A stretch of 64,000 nt of DNA, from contig DASQOL010000057.1 of the NCBI GenBank assembly GCA_035644475.1, positions 1-64,000 on the forward strand. The letters run 5' to 3'. The notes below the pieces were generated by a model. It made no database searches, was not told the DNA's origin, and saw nothing but the letters and a program-made list of their open reading frames with translations. Shown here piece after piece: positions 8,833 through 17,744 of the stretch (the first letter of the stretch is position 1; the number at the start of each line of letters is the position of its first letter). This DNA comes from FEN-1219 sp035644475 (GTDB lineage: Bacteria; Pseudomonadota; Gammaproteobacteria; Steroidobacterales; Rariloculaceae). The position numbers and the translations under genes were made by a program.

Positions 8833-9096
8833 TGCAGTCTCCGTAGTTGTCGTTGCAGGGGCACGCACTGCCAATTCAACTTGCGTGCCAGCGCGCGAAA
8901 CCACGCACGATCAAGGCCTTGTCCGCGACCGCTGCTTCCGGCGCGGCTCGCAACGTCTCGCTCGCGGCGCAGCGAGTCCCGCGCCCGGGATGGGTGGCCG
9001 GGCCGCGTCCCGGTGCGGCGACTACATTCCCTATTTCGGAACTTTCTGCTATATCGAGTGCGCTGGTAAGAGTGGAGCCCTTCGCGGAGAGACCTC

Positions 9097-11316
9097 ATGC
9101 GGTGGACGATTCCGGTGCTGTCTCTTGCCCTCGCGTGCGGCGCGGCGCGCGCGCAGCCGGTGTTGTCGGCGGATGCGACCGTCGCGGAGCGTGCGTCGTT
9201 CTACGAGCGCGTGGCGCGCAACGAATCTCCGGCGGCTCTCACGCAGCTGGCGCGCAAGGCGGCCGAGTCGCCGTCCGGGCCGATGCAGCGTTTCCAGATC
9301 GAGGCGGTGTTGGATCGCTACTTCGAGCTCGATCCCGAGGGAGCCGTGCGTCTCGCCGGCGAGATGCGCCGTTCGGGAGCGGCGGATCTCGTGCAGATGC
9401 TCTACGAGCGGTTGGCCCGAGCGGACGCAAGTGCCGCGCTGTCTGCCCTGAGTCTCGTCGACGACCCGACAGAAGAGCGGCTCGCCGCGCTCGCCGTCTT
9501 GCGGGGGCTCGGCGACGACGCGAAAGCGCTCGGGCTCGTGGTGGCGACGTTGCATGGCGTCGATGTCGAGCAGTTTCGCGCCGAAGCGCTGCAGCGGCTC
9601 GCGTCGAAGTCCCCGCGTGAAGCGCTCGCCGGCGCCCTCGCCCTTCGCGATCCGGCGAGACGCAACTCCGTCGCATCGGTGGTGGTCGCGCAATGGGGAT
9701 CTCGAGCTCCGGCCGACGCGCTGGCGGAGGTCGGCCGCGTCGGCGATCCGGCGCTGCGCGCGACGCTGCGCAACGTCGTGCTCGGCAGCTGGACGGACGT
9801 CGACAGCCTCGCAGCGTACGTCGACACGCTCGATGCCGCCGCGCAGCGCGAAGTGCTTGCGAGCGGCATGTTGGGACGGCTGATTCAGGCGGATCCCGCG
9901 CGGGCGGCCGAGATCGCGGCGGGCATGCCCGCGGGCGACGCTCGTCGGGGCGTGCTGATGCAGATTGCCGCGAGCTATGCGGAAAAAAATCCGGAAGCCG
10001 CGCTCGCATGGGCGCAAGGGCTCGGTGCAGAGGAGCCGATGCTCGTGAGCTCGGTCCTCGGCGCGGCCGCGAGGCGCGATCCCGCTCGCGCGTTCGACGT
10101 CGCCGCGTCGCTCGCCGAGCCGGTGCGCTCGCAAGCCATGGTCACGGTCATCGGCAGCGGTGTCGGCGAGACGCGGCAGTTCGAGGCGCTCGCCGGCCGC
10201 ATCGCGCGGTTGCCCGAAGGAAGCTCGAAGTCGCAGCTGTTCGGCATGCTCGTGAACTCGTGGGCGAGCAGAACGGGCAACGCCGCTCCCGCCTTGACCT
10301 GGATGCTGGCCAACGCGTCGGCGGTTCCTCCGGCGGCGTTCGAGCAAGTCGCGTACACGTTCGCGCAATCCGACCCGGCCGCCGCGGCGGGGTACGTGGA
10401 CCGGGTGCCGAGCGCCGCGCGCGGGACCTGGATAGGCGCCGTGGCGATCGGCTACGCGCGCGGCGATCCGCAAACCGGCATCGCGTTCCTCGAGCGCTTC
10501 CGCGGCGACCCGGCGTACGATCGCGCGGCGGTCGCGCTCGCGCCGCAGATCGCGGCCTTCGATCCGCCGGCGGCCGCGCGCCTGCTCGCGTCCACCGGGC
10601 CGCGCGCCCCCGACGGGTATGGCGCCGAGATTCAAGTCGGCCGCGCATGGGCGGCGCGCGACCCGGCGGCCGCCGCGGCGTGGGCGATCGAGCTGCCGCC
10701 CCTGCAGCGCAACATCACCCTGTCGATGGTGAGCACGACCTGGGCCTCGTCGAATCCCGACGCTCTGCGCAGCTGGGCGTTGAGCTTGCCGCAAGGCGAG
10801 AAACGCGACGCCGCGCTCAGCGCGGCGGTTCGTACCCGCGGCACGGCGCCGCCCGACCCGGAAGTCCTTGCGGCGTTCAGCGACGATCGCGTGCGCCAAG
10901 GTGCGTTGATGACCGCGATCGTGAATGTCGCCATCGCGGACCCGCCGGCCGCACGCCGTTTGATGGAGACCTACATCACCGACCCGCGGATGCGCACCCA
11001 AGCCCAGCAGATGATCGACACGATCCCGAGGGGCGCGATGCCGACGCCGGCCGGCGGATTTTTCGGCGTGCCGGTCACCGTGCCGTCGCAGGCGTTCGTG
11101 GTGCCGCCCGGCGGCGTCGCCGTGCAGCCGGGAGTCGTCGGCACGATCATCGGCACGGCGCCCGGCGGCGCTTTCGTAGCGCCGGACGGTAGGTTGATCG
11201 GGCCGCGGCCGGGATTCACCGGGGTGTCGCCTGTCGATCCGGTGCTGAGAGCGTCCCCGCCGCCCGCGCCGCCGCCGTCGAACGTGAGAGCGCCCGACCG
11301 CCGCGAAGAACCGTGA
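9097..11316 (+). CDS. Large exported helical-repeat protein of unknown function
   Basis: A 739-residue protein starting with signal peptide MRWTIPVLSLALACGAARA. Most of it is built from degenerate helical repeats of 30-35 residues with a recurring DPxxAxxWA theme (examples: NPEAALAWAQ, DPAAAAAWAIELP, NPDALRSWALSLP), suggesting a HEAT- or TPR-like solenoid in the periplasm. The last 110 residues are Gly/Pro/Val-rich with no repeats, ending in a Pro-rich tail. No catalytic motif is seen. Tandem helical repeats suggest a protein-binding scaffold. It precedes the permease genes with a 60-bp gap containing a GC hairpin (CCCGGGC/GCCCGGG), so it may be transcribed separately. Confidence 0.7.
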   Translation: MRWTIPVLSLALACGAARAQPVLSADATVAERASFYERVARNESPAALTQLARKAAESPSGPMQRFQIEAVLDRYFELDPEGAVRLAGEMRRSGAADLVQMLYERLARADASAALSALSLVDDPTEERLAALAVLRGLGDDAKALGLVVATLHGVDVEQFRAEALQRLASKSPREALAGALALRDPARRNSVASVVVAQWGSRAPADALAEVGRVGDPALRATLRNVVLGSWTDVDSLAAYVDTLDAAAQREVLASGMLGRLIQADPARAAEIAAGMPAGDARRGVLMQIAASYAEKNPEAALAWAQGLGAEEPMLVSSVLGAAARRDPARAFDVAASLAEPVRSQAMVTVIGSGVGETRQFEALAGRIARLPEGSSKSQLFGMLVNSWASRTGNAAPALTWMLANASAVPPAAFEQVAYTFAQSDPAAAAGYVDRVPSAARGTWIGAVAIGYARGDPQTGIAFLERFRGDPAYDRAAVALAPQIAAFDPPAAARLLASTGPRAPDGYGAEIQVGRAWAARDPAAAAAWAIELPPLQRNITLSMVSTTWASSNPDALRSWALSLPQGEKRDAALSAAVRTRGTAPPDPEVLAAFSDDRVRQGALMTAIVNVAIADPPAARRLMETYITDPRMRTQAQQMIDTIPRGAMPTPAGGFFGVPVTVPSQAFVVPPGGVAVQPGVVGTIIGTAPGGAFVAPDGRLIGPRPGFTGVSPVDPVLRASPPPAPPPSNVRAPDRREEP

Positions 11317-11376
11317 CTGCGGCGTTGTTTCGTTTACTATCCCCCGGGCGCCCGGGAAGGGGCGACGACAACCGCC

Positions 11377-12525
11377 ATGAAATATCTTCCGTTGCTCTGG
11401 GCCAGCCTGCGGCGCAAGCGCGTGCGAACCGTGCTGACGTTCGCGTCGGTGGTGGTCGCGTTTCTGTTGTTCGGCGTGCTCGAGGCCGTGCAATACGCGC
11501 TGACGGGCGGCGCCGAGCTCGCGGGGCAGGACCGCCTAGTCACGCAGCACAAGATCTCGATCATTCAACCGTTCCCGCTGTCGTACCTCGACCGGATCCG
11601 CTCGGTCGACGGCGTCGCGGCCGCGACCTCGCAGACGTGGTTCGGCGGCGTCTACCAGGACGACCGCAACCAGCTCAACGTGATCGTCACCCATGCGGAC
11701 TCGTTCGTCGACGTGTACGCGGAATACCTCACCCCACAGCAGAAGGCCGCTTGGCTCGCCGATCGCACGGGTGCGATCGTCGGGAGCGACATCGCCGAGC
11801 GCTGGCATTGGGGAATCGGCGACGTGGTCCCCATGATGTCCAACATCTATGTGAAGCGCGGCGGCGGCAACACTTGGGACCTCAAGATCTCTGCGATCTA
11901 TCACGTCGATAGCGGCGACAACTCGTCGGTCTACTTTCACTACGACTACCTGAACGAGGACCGGAATTTCGGGCGTGACGAGATCGGCTGGGCGGTGTTC
12001 AGGGTGGCCGACACGAGCCGCAGCGAAGACATCGCGCGCCGCATCGACGCGATGTTCGCGAACTCGTCGGCAGAAACACGCACCACGACGGAGAGCGCGT
12101 TCCTACAGGGCTTCGCGAACCAGATGGGCAACATCGCCGCGATCGTGACCATCGTCGCGGCCGCCGTGTTCTTCACGATGCTGCTCGTCACCGCGAACGC
12201 GATGGCGCAGTCGGTGCGCGAGCGGGTCCGCGACATCGCCGTGCTGCGGACGCTCGGGTTCTCGAACTCGGCCGTCGTGCTGCTGGTGCTGGCCGAGGGC
12301 GTCGTGATCACGGCGCTGGGTGCGGCGCTCGGCCTCTATCTCGGCAGCGGCGTCACGCGCGGCATCGGCGCGCAGGTCCAGACCTTCCTGCCGTTGATGA
12401 GCATTCCGCCGCAGACGTTCGTGACCGGGGGTGCGCTCGCCCTCGCGCTCGGCGCGCTGTCGTGCGCGCTGCCGTGCACTCAGATCTGGCGTCTGTCGGT
12501 GGTCGAGCAGCTGCGTCGAACTTAA
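11377..12525 (+). CDS. ABC transporter permease, MacB/FtsX family (subunit 1)
   Basis: A 382-residue inner-membrane protein. One N-terminal TM (about 15-38, after LRRKRVRTVLTF) is followed by a periplasmic MacB-PCD-like domain of about 220 residues, then three C-terminal TMs in an FtsX domain (about 250-375) containing RERVRDIAVLRTLGFS, the coupling region before the third TM. This topology fits type VII ABC (MacB/LolCDE) systems that act on substrates in the periplasm. It is followed 12 bp later by a second permease, so the two probably form a heterodimer. No ATPase or adaptor is adjacent; a matching adaptor and ATPase lie at 30491-32566. Confidence 0.88.
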   Translation: MKYLPLLWASLRRKRVRTVLTFASVVVAFLLFGVLEAVQYALTGGAELAGQDRLVTQHKISIIQPFPLSYLDRIRSVDGVAAATSQTWFGGVYQDDRNQLNVIVTHADSFVDVYAEYLTPQQKAAWLADRTGAIVGSDIAERWHWGIGDVVPMMSNIYVKRGGGNTWDLKISAIYHVDSGDNSSVYFHYDYLNEDRNFGRDEIGWAVFRVADTSRSEDIARRIDAMFANSSAETRTTTESAFLQGFANQMGNIAAIVTIVAAAVFFTMLLVTANAMAQSVRERVRDIAVLRTLGFSNSAVVLLVLAEGVVITALGAALGLYLGSGVTRGIGAQVQTFLPLMSIPPQTFVTGGALALALGALSCALPCTQIWRLSVVEQLRRT

Positions 12526-12537
12526 GGACCGCTCGCA

Positions 12538-13725
12538 ATGAATCCGTTGAAGCAAGCCGCGGTGGTCACCGCGATGAATCTCCGCAGCCTGCGCCAGCGC
12601 AGGGGCACGTCGCTGGTCGCGATCGTTGGCATCGCGGGAGTCGTCGCCGTGCTGATCGGCATTTTCTCGATCAGCGCCGGATTCAACGCGGTGCTCGATC
12701 TCTCGGGCGCCGACGACGTTGCGATCGTGCTGCGCGGCGGCACGAGCAGTGAGATGACGAGCGGTCTCTCCCAAGAGCAGACGCGGGTCATCGGCGACGC
12801 GCCGGGCGTTCTGCACGACTCGGGCGCGCCCGTCGCCTCCGCCGAGCTCTATGTGTTGGTCGACGTGCCGCTGAAGGGCACGGGGACGCCGGCCAACGTG
12901 CCGTTGCGCGGCGTCGGCACGCACGCGTCGAGCCTGCGCAAGGGGTTCACGATCGTCTCGGGCCGTGCGTTCCGGCCGGGTACGAACGAGGTCGTCGTTG
13001 GCCGCGGCGCTGCGCAGCAGAACGAGGGGCTAGAGGTCGGCAAGGTGCTGCGCAACGGCCAGCTCGAGTGGAACATCGTCGGCATTTTCGGCGACAGCGG
13101 CAGCATCGCGGAGTCCGAGATCTGGAGCGACGCGATCGTGCTCCAGGGCGCCTACAACCGGGGCACGTCGTATCAGTCCACGCGCGTGCGGCTCGAGAGC
13201 GCGGGCGCGTTCCGCGGGTTCAAGGACGCGCTCACGAGCGATCCGCGGCTCAACGTCGGCGTCTTCACCGAGCGGCAGTACTACGCGGAGCAATCGCGGA
13301 CGCTCGTGACGCTCGTGACCGTGGTCGGTCAGACGATCGCGGTGCTGATGGGGCTCGCGGCCGTGTTCGGCGCGCTCAACACGATGTACTCGGCGGTGTC
13401 CGCGCGCACGCGCGAGATCGCGACACTGCGTGCGATCGGCTTCGGCGCGGTGCCCGTCGTCACCTCGGTGCTGGTGGAGGCGTTGCTGCTCGGTATGATC
13501 GGTGGAGTTGCGGGCGCGCTGATCGCGTACTTCGGCTTCAACGGCATTCGCGCGTCCACGATGAACCTTTCGTCGTTTAGTCAGATCACCTTCGCGTTCA
13601 CGGTTACGCCCGCGCTGCTGGTGCAGAGCATGAGCTACGCCCTCGTGCTCGGTTTCTTCGGCGGGCTGATGCCGAGCGTGCGCGCGGCGCGCCAGCCGAT
13701 CACGACCGGACTGCGCGACTCGTAG
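12538..13725 (+). CDS. ABC transporter permease, MacB/FtsX family (subunit 2)
   Basis: A 395-residue homologue of the preceding permease: N-terminal TM (about 20-45, RGTSLVAIVGIAGVVAVLIG), a periplasmic domain, and three C-terminal TMs with SARTREIATLRAIGFG as the coupling motif. Its periplasmic part differs strongly from subunit 1, as expected for a heterodimer. The next gene, a solute-binding protein, starts 13 bp after its stop, so all three are probably one transcript. Its cognate nucleotide-binding subunit is not adjacent. Confidence 0.88.
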   Translation: MNPLKQAAVVTAMNLRSLRQRRGTSLVAIVGIAGVVAVLIGIFSISAGFNAVLDLSGADDVAIVLRGGTSSEMTSGLSQEQTRVIGDAPGVLHDSGAPVASAELYVLVDVPLKGTGTPANVPLRGVGTHASSLRKGFTIVSGRAFRPGTNEVVVGRGAAQQNEGLEVGKVLRNGQLEWNIVGIFGDSGSIAESEIWSDAIVLQGAYNRGTSYQSTRVRLESAGAFRGFKDALTSDPRLNVGVFTERQYYAEQSRTLVTLVTVVGQTIAVLMGLAAVFGALNTMYSAVSARTREIATLRAIGFGAVPVVTSVLVEALLLGMIGGVAGALIAYFGFNGIRASTMNLSSFSQITFAFTVTPALLVQSMSYALVLGFFGGLMPSVRAARQPITTGLRDS

Positions 13726-13738
13726 GGCGGGCCAGTCG

Positions 13739-14680
13739 ATGCGTAGCGCCATCGGTCCGATCACGTGTGCGCTCGCCGCCGCGCTCGTCGTCGCGGCCAT
13801 CCCGCGGGCCAACGCGCAGCTGCGTGTGTTCGGCAACACCACCACGATCGAGCTCGCGCCGGTGCTCGTCGCGGCGAAGGAGCTCGGCCCGGCCGCGGTG
13901 ACCGTCGCGAACGGCGGCATTCCCGACCTCTACGACGACAGCGCGGCCGACGTCGCCACCAACGCGGAGACGCAGGCGCTGCGCCAGTCCGTGGACCACC
14001 CGGACCTGCGGATCATTCTCACGGTCTCGGAAGGCTTCTACCGGATCGTGGCCCGCCGCTCGGCGGGCGTCGCGCAGCTCGCCGACTTGCGCGGCAAGCG
14101 GATCGCCACCGTGACGACCACGTCGTCGGGGTACTACCTGCACAAGGTGCTCGGCACCGTGGATCTCTCGATCGACGACGTTACGGTGGTGCCGGTGACG
14201 CCGCTCTCGGGCATGCCACGCGCCCTCGCCGATCGCGAGGTCGACGCCGTCACGATCTGGGAGCCCGAGATCCAGAACGCGCAGGACCTGATCGGCGCGG
14301 ACGCGATCGAATTTCAGGACCGGCGCGTGTATCGCGAGCTGTTCAATCTCAACACCACGGCAGCGGCGCTCGCCGATCCGGCGAAGCGCGCGCGTATCGT
14401 GGCGTTCGTGCGCGCTTTGATCCGGGCGTCGAAGGCGATTGCAGAGCGGCCGCAAGAAGCTTGGCCGCTCGTCGCCGCGAGCACGGGTTTCGACGCCAAG
14501 CTGATCGAGCGCGTCTGGCATCACGAAGGCTATCCGGGCGCGCTCGTGCCCGACCTGCTCGACGTGATGGTGGAAGAGGACGCATACGTCGCGCGCGAGC
14601 GCAACCGTGCACCGCGTCCGCGCGCCGAGCTCGCCAAGCTCATCGACGGCAGCGTGCTGCGCGAAGCGCTGCGCAACTGA
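13739..14680 (+). CDS. ABC substrate-binding protein, NrtA/SsuA/TauA-like (NMT1 superfamily)
   Basis: A 313-residue periplasmic protein with a signal peptide (about 1-27, ending PRANA|QL). The mature part has the two-lobe periplasmic-binding layout: ADLRGKRIATVTTTSSGYYL is the phosphate-loop-like segment typical of NMT1/SsuA proteins, and DREVDAVTIWEPEIQNAQ is the conserved hinge region that often contacts an anionic or amine ligand. The ligand (sulfonate, nitrate or thiamine precursor type) cannot be told from sequence. It is unusual for an importer-type binding protein to follow MacB-type permeases rather than an SsuC-type permease. It may instead serve an importer elsewhere, or signal. Confidence 0.8.
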   Translation: MRSAIGPITCALAAALVVAAIPRANAQLRVFGNTTTIELAPVLVAAKELGPAAVTVANGGIPDLYDDSAADVATNAETQALRQSVDHPDLRIILTVSEGFYRIVARRSAGVAQLADLRGKRIATVTTTSSGYYLHKVLGTVDLSIDDVTVVPVTPLSGMPRALADREVDAVTIWEPEIQNAQDLIGADAIEFQDRRVYRELFNLNTTAAALADPAKRARIVAFVRALIRASKAIAERPQEAWPLVAASTGFDAKLIERVWHHEGYPGALVPDLLDVMVEEDAYVARERNRAPRPRAELAKLIDGSVLREALRN

Positions 14681-14739
14681 GTCGGTGTTAGGCGCCGGCG
14701 GCGTCCGACACCAGTGTCCGGCGCCAAGGGCGTTCCCTC

Positions 14740-14767
14740 AAAAAAAAGGCCCCGCTTGCGCGGGGCC
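14740..14767 (-). terminator. Rho-independent terminator of the DUF4382 gene
   Basis: GGCCCCGC (14748-14755) and GCGGGGCC (14760-14767) form a perfect 8-bp stem with a 4-nt loop. On the minus strand it is followed by eight Ts (14740-14747). It sits about 30 bp past the stop of the DUF4382 lipoprotein gene. It could also stop plus-strand transcription from the solute-binding protein gene, without a T-tract. Confidence 0.85.
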
Positions 14768-14797
14768 GAGGCTCACTTGGGATAAGTGAGGCTGCAC

Positions 14798-15736
14798 TCA
14801 GAAATTGGCGATGGCTTCCGCATCGGCGGTGACCGCTTTGTTGACCGCGCCGATGAACTTGATCTCGTCCGCCGTGCCGGTCTCGTCGACCTCGGGATCG
14901 TCGTTGGCGGCTTGGCAGGTGAACGCGACGGTGTAGTCGCCCGGTGCGAGCACCACGCGAAAGGCGTAGTCGCCGTTCGCGGCCTGCGTGGCCGGCGCCA
15001 TGGCGACGGGGTCAGGTGCCTTGCCGTCGACGTCGTCGGGCACGACGTTGGCACCCGCGTACACGTAGACGACGTTGCCGACGTCAAGGTCGGCGGCGTC
15101 CTTCGCGCAGCCGTTAGGGTCGCCGGTGGCGACGATCGTCGTGAGCGCCACGGTTCCCCGCAACGCGCCGAGCTCGGTCACGTCGAGCATGCGAAACGCC
15201 GGCTTGAGCAGGAACCCGGGCTGACCGGGTGGATCCACGAGCCCCTTGCGCAGGTCCCAGTCGAACAGCAGCTTCACCGCCTGATTCGGCCCGACCTCGA
15301 AGCCGTCGACGAGCCGCACGCGGCCGCTCGGCACGCGGATTTCCTCTTGCCCGCCGCTCGCGGTCATCACCGACGAGTCGAAGACGCCGTCGAAGTCGGC
15401 GTTCACGTCCATCGACAGCCACTCGTACTTGCCCGGAGCGATCACCGCGCCGTCGATGAGGATGGCGGCGTTCTTGTCGGTGAGCCCGAGGAGATTGACC
15501 TTGATCGGCGAGTGCGTGAGCGGCAGCTCCGTCGCCGGGCCGTTCGGCCCTTTGATCGAGATCGACTTGATCTCGAGGTTCACTGCGGTCACGCCGTCGA
15601 CCGGGGCGTCCATGAGCGACACGCTGAGGTGGGCGTTTTGCGTGGGCTCGCCGCCGCCGCCACCACCGGAGCAGGCAGCCAAGGCCGATGCCGCAGCGAG
15701 CAACACAAGTATCGAAGCGCGGTGCGCGAATTCCAT
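14798..15736 (-). CDS. DUF4382 domain lipoprotein
   Basis: A 312-residue lipoprotein: signal peptide MEFAHRASILVLLAAASALA and lipobox LAAC followed by a Gly-rich linker, so it is anchored to a membrane through the Cys. The mature N-terminal half has DUF4382 features (LSVSLMDAPVDGVTAVNLEI, then a second beta segment with IKVNLLGL and GKYEWLSMDVNADFDG). The C-terminal part resembles a carboxypeptidase-regulatory-like beta-sandwich (YAFRVVLAPGDYTVAFTC). No enzymatic motif is present and the function is unknown. The ATG at 15736 is chosen over upstream in-frame codons because it starts the signal peptide and is preceded by AAGGAAGGA. A strong terminator follows. Confidence 0.85.
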   Translation of the reverse strand: MEFAHRASILVLLAAASALAACSGGGGGGEPTQNAHLSVSLMDAPVDGVTAVNLEIKSISIKGPNGPATELPLTHSPIKVNLLGLTDKNAAILIDGAVIAPGKYEWLSMDVNADFDGVFDSSVMTASGGQEEIRVPSGRVRLVDGFEVGPNQAVKLLFDWDLRKGLVDPPGQPGFLLKPAFRMLDVTELGALRGTVALTTIVATGDPNGCAKDAADLDVGNVVYVYAGANVVPDDVDGKAPDPVAMAPATQAANGDYAFRVVLAPGDYTVAFTCQAANDDPEVDETGTADEIKFIGAVNKAVTADAEAIANF

Positions 15737-15907
15737 GTTCAATTCCTTCCTTTCGACGGCCGCCACGCGGCGGGCGCTCCTGAAGTGGAACACGGCTCGG
15801 ACGGCCTTCGGTTCCATGGAATTGACATAAAGTAGGGGGGGTGCAACCGAGCCGCCGTTCATTCGTGTAATAAGTGGTGAGGGTCACGAGCGCCGGGAAC
15901 GACGAGA

Positions 15908-16474
15908 GTGCAGTCAAACGCGCCGGCTTCGGCGGTGGAGCGGTTCGCGGCGTTGGTCGAGCCGCACTACGAGGTTTTGTACCGTGCTGCGTATCGGTTG
16001 ACGCGGTCGACCCACGACGCGGAAGACCTCGCGCAGGAGGTCTGCGTGCGCGCCTATCCGCGGCTGGCCGAGCTCGAGACGCTCGAGCAGCCGCGCGCGT
16101 GGCTGCTGCGGGTGATGTACCGGCTGTTCGTCGATTGGACCCGGCGCTACGAGCGAACTCACGTCGAGTCGATGGAGACCGTCGACTTGTCGGCGCTAGA
16201 GAGCGACGAGGCGGGACCGGCCGAGCTCGCGGAGCTGCTGCTCGACGGCCGCCACCTCGACAGCGCGTGGCGCAAGCTCGACAGCGAGCAGCGGGGTCTG
16301 CTCGCGCTACATGACGTCGAGGGGTATACGCTCGCGGAGCTCGGAGGGATCACGGGTCTGAAGGAAGGTACACTCAAGTCCCGCTTGCACCGCGCCCGCG
16401 TGCGTCTCGGCAAGTTGTTGCGGCGGGAGCAGGAAGAAAGCGCGGCGCGCAAGCGTGCAGGAGCGCAAGGATGA
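15908..16474 (+). CDS. ECF-type RNA polymerase sigma factor
   Basis: A 188-residue sigma-70 family protein. Region 2 (about 20-85) has YRAAYRLTRSTHDAEDLAQE, the core-binding and -10 recognition helices. Region 4 (about 125-175) has LALHDVEGYTLAELGGITG followed by KEGTLKSRLHRARVRLGK, the -35 recognition helix-turn-helix. Length and the absence of region 3 fit ECF sigma factors. The start is GTG at 15908, with GACGAGA upstream. Its stop overlaps the start of the anti-sigma gene (ATGA), so the two are translationally coupled. It should direct this operon and perhaps other envelope genes. Confidence 0.93.
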   Translation: MQSNAPASAVERFAALVEPHYEVLYRAAYRLTRSTHDAEDLAQEVCVRAYPRLAELETLEQPRAWLLRVMYRLFVDWTRRYERTHVESMETVDLSALESDEAGPAELAELLLDGRHLDSAWRKLDSEQRGLLALHDVEGYTLAELGGITGLKEGTLKSRLHRARVRLGKLLRREQEESAARKRAGAQG

Positions 16475-17178
16475 AGTGCGAAGACGTGTTGAGCGTGCTC
16501 CAGCGAGAGGACGCCGCACCGGATCTCCCGAAGCGGGCCGCGGCCGAGCATCTCGCGCGCTGCGAGGATTGCCGCAACGCGGCCCACGCGTTCGCGGTGC
16601 TGCGCGCGGACCGCGACCTGGCGATTGAGTTGCCCGGCGACCACGTGTTCCGGCGCGCGATCGCAGCCGCGGCCGCCGGCCGCGTTCCGTCGCGGCAAGG
16701 CTTCTGGCTGGGCGTCGGCGTCGGCGCGGCGTTGGCCGCCGGCCTCGCGCTCGCGATCCTGGCGTTCAGTCCGGTGGAGATGGTTGCCCCGCCGTCGGCC
16801 GCGCCGCAGATCGTGCTGAACGTCAACGAGCAGCGCGACGTGAGCGTCGCGCTGAGCTCGCCGGAGCCGCTCGCGGACGCGGAGATCCGGATCGCGCTGC
16901 GCGGCGAGATCGCGTTGCGCGGTTTCGACGACCAGCGCGAGCTTACTTGGCGCACGGATCTCGACCGCGGCGTGAATCAGCTCACGCTGCCGCTGATCGG
17001 GCTGCGCGCCGGCAGCGGTCAGGTGCTCGTGGAAGTGCAGCACGGCGACAAGCGCCGCTCGTTCGTCGTCGACGTGTTGACCACGGCTGCAGGTCCGGCC
17101 GCGGCCGTCTTGTCCCCTTGCGGCGCGCAGAGCGCCGTTGGCGACGGGAACGCGAGTGCCGCTCGTTCGTGTGTATAG
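16471..17178 (+). CDS. Membrane-bound zinc-finger anti-sigma factor
   Basis: A 235-residue single-pass protein. The cytoplasmic N-terminus has an anti-sigma zinc finger (HLARCEDCRNAAHAF; H-x3-C-x2-C), which in the family wraps around the ECF sigma factor. One TM at about 71-92 (FWLGVGVGAALAAGLALAIL) leads to a periplasmic beta-rich domain of about 130 residues (VALSSPEPLADAEIRIAL and later), likely the sensor. It overlaps the sigma gene by 4 bp and is followed by an exported protein gene. The usual reading is that a periplasmic signal releases the sigma factor; the signal is unknown. Confidence 0.88.
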   Translation: MKCEDVLSVLQREDAAPDLPKRAAAEHLARCEDCRNAAHAFAVLRADRDLAIELPGDHVFRRAIAAAAAGRVPSRQGFWLGVGVGAALAAGLALAILAFSPVEMVAPPSAAPQIVLNVNEQRDVSVALSSPEPLADAEIRIALRGEIALRGFDDQRELTWRTDLDRGVNQLTLPLIGLRAGSGQVLVEVQHGDKRRSFVVDVLTTAAGPAAAVLSPCGAQSAVGDGNASAARSCV

Positions 17179-17200
17179 CGAGAGACTGCGGAGCACTCCG

Positions 17201-17677
17201 ATGTTTTCGAAAGGCGTGACATTGACGGTCCTTGCAGCGGCGGCGCTGGTCGCCGACGCGAGCCATGCGCAGACTGCGCCCGCGGACACGTTGGATCTCA
17301 CCATGGTGCTCTTGCCGGAGCATGCCACGGGCCCGCAGGACATCACTCGACGAATCGACCTGCCGCCGGCACGCGGTAAGGAGAGCGCCGAGAATCGAGG
17401 CAAGTCCGAGGATCACGGTAAGCCCGAGGACCGCGGACCTCCGGAAGGCGCCGGGCCGCCCGAAGGCGCGGGCGAGGGTCGTGAAACGGCGGAGCAGGCG
17501 CGGGAGCGGGGGCGCGAATTCGGACAGCAAGTCTCCGAGCAATCCCGAGAGAATCGCGAGCAGGCCGAGCACGGCAAGCCGCCCGAGCCGCCGGGACGGC
17601 CGGACTCGCCCGGCAACTCCAATCCGCCCGGTTCGCCAGGTAACCCCAACCCCCCCGGCCAGCCCCCGCGCCCCTGA
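17201..17677 (+). CDS. Small exported, Pro/Glu/Gly-rich disordered protein
   Basis: About 158 residues. Signal peptide MFSKGVTLTVLAAAALVADA ends near SHA|QT. The mature chain begins with a short ordered segment (TLDLTMVLLPEHATGPQDIT) and then turns into low-complexity charged repeats (KSEDHGKPEDRGPPEGAG, QSRENREQAEHGK) and a Pro/Gly/Asn tail (NPPGSPGNPNPPGQPPRP). It is predicted to be disordered. A longer frame starts at 17138, but the ATG at 17201 gives the signal peptide. It sits between the anti-sigma gene and a TPR/barrel gene and is probably a target of the local ECF sigma factor. No family is recognised. Confidence 0.65.
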   Translation: MFSKGVTLTVLAAAALVADASHAQTAPADTLDLTMVLLPEHATGPQDITRRIDLPPARGKESAENRGKSEDHGKPEDRGPPEGAGPPEGAGEGRETAEQARERGREFGQQVSEQSRENREQAEHGKPPEPPGRPDSPGNSNPPGSPGNPNPPGQPPRP

Positions 17678-17744
17678 CGTAGGCGAATACGCCGCGGCTA
17701 CACTACCGCGATCGCGCTCGGGCGCGAATGGAACGCGGTAGTCG

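Noticed and set aside
9039..9055. GGAACTT and TATATC upstream of the exported solenoid gene
   Set aside because: The two boxes are too close to belong to one promoter, and neither has a good partner at standard spacing.
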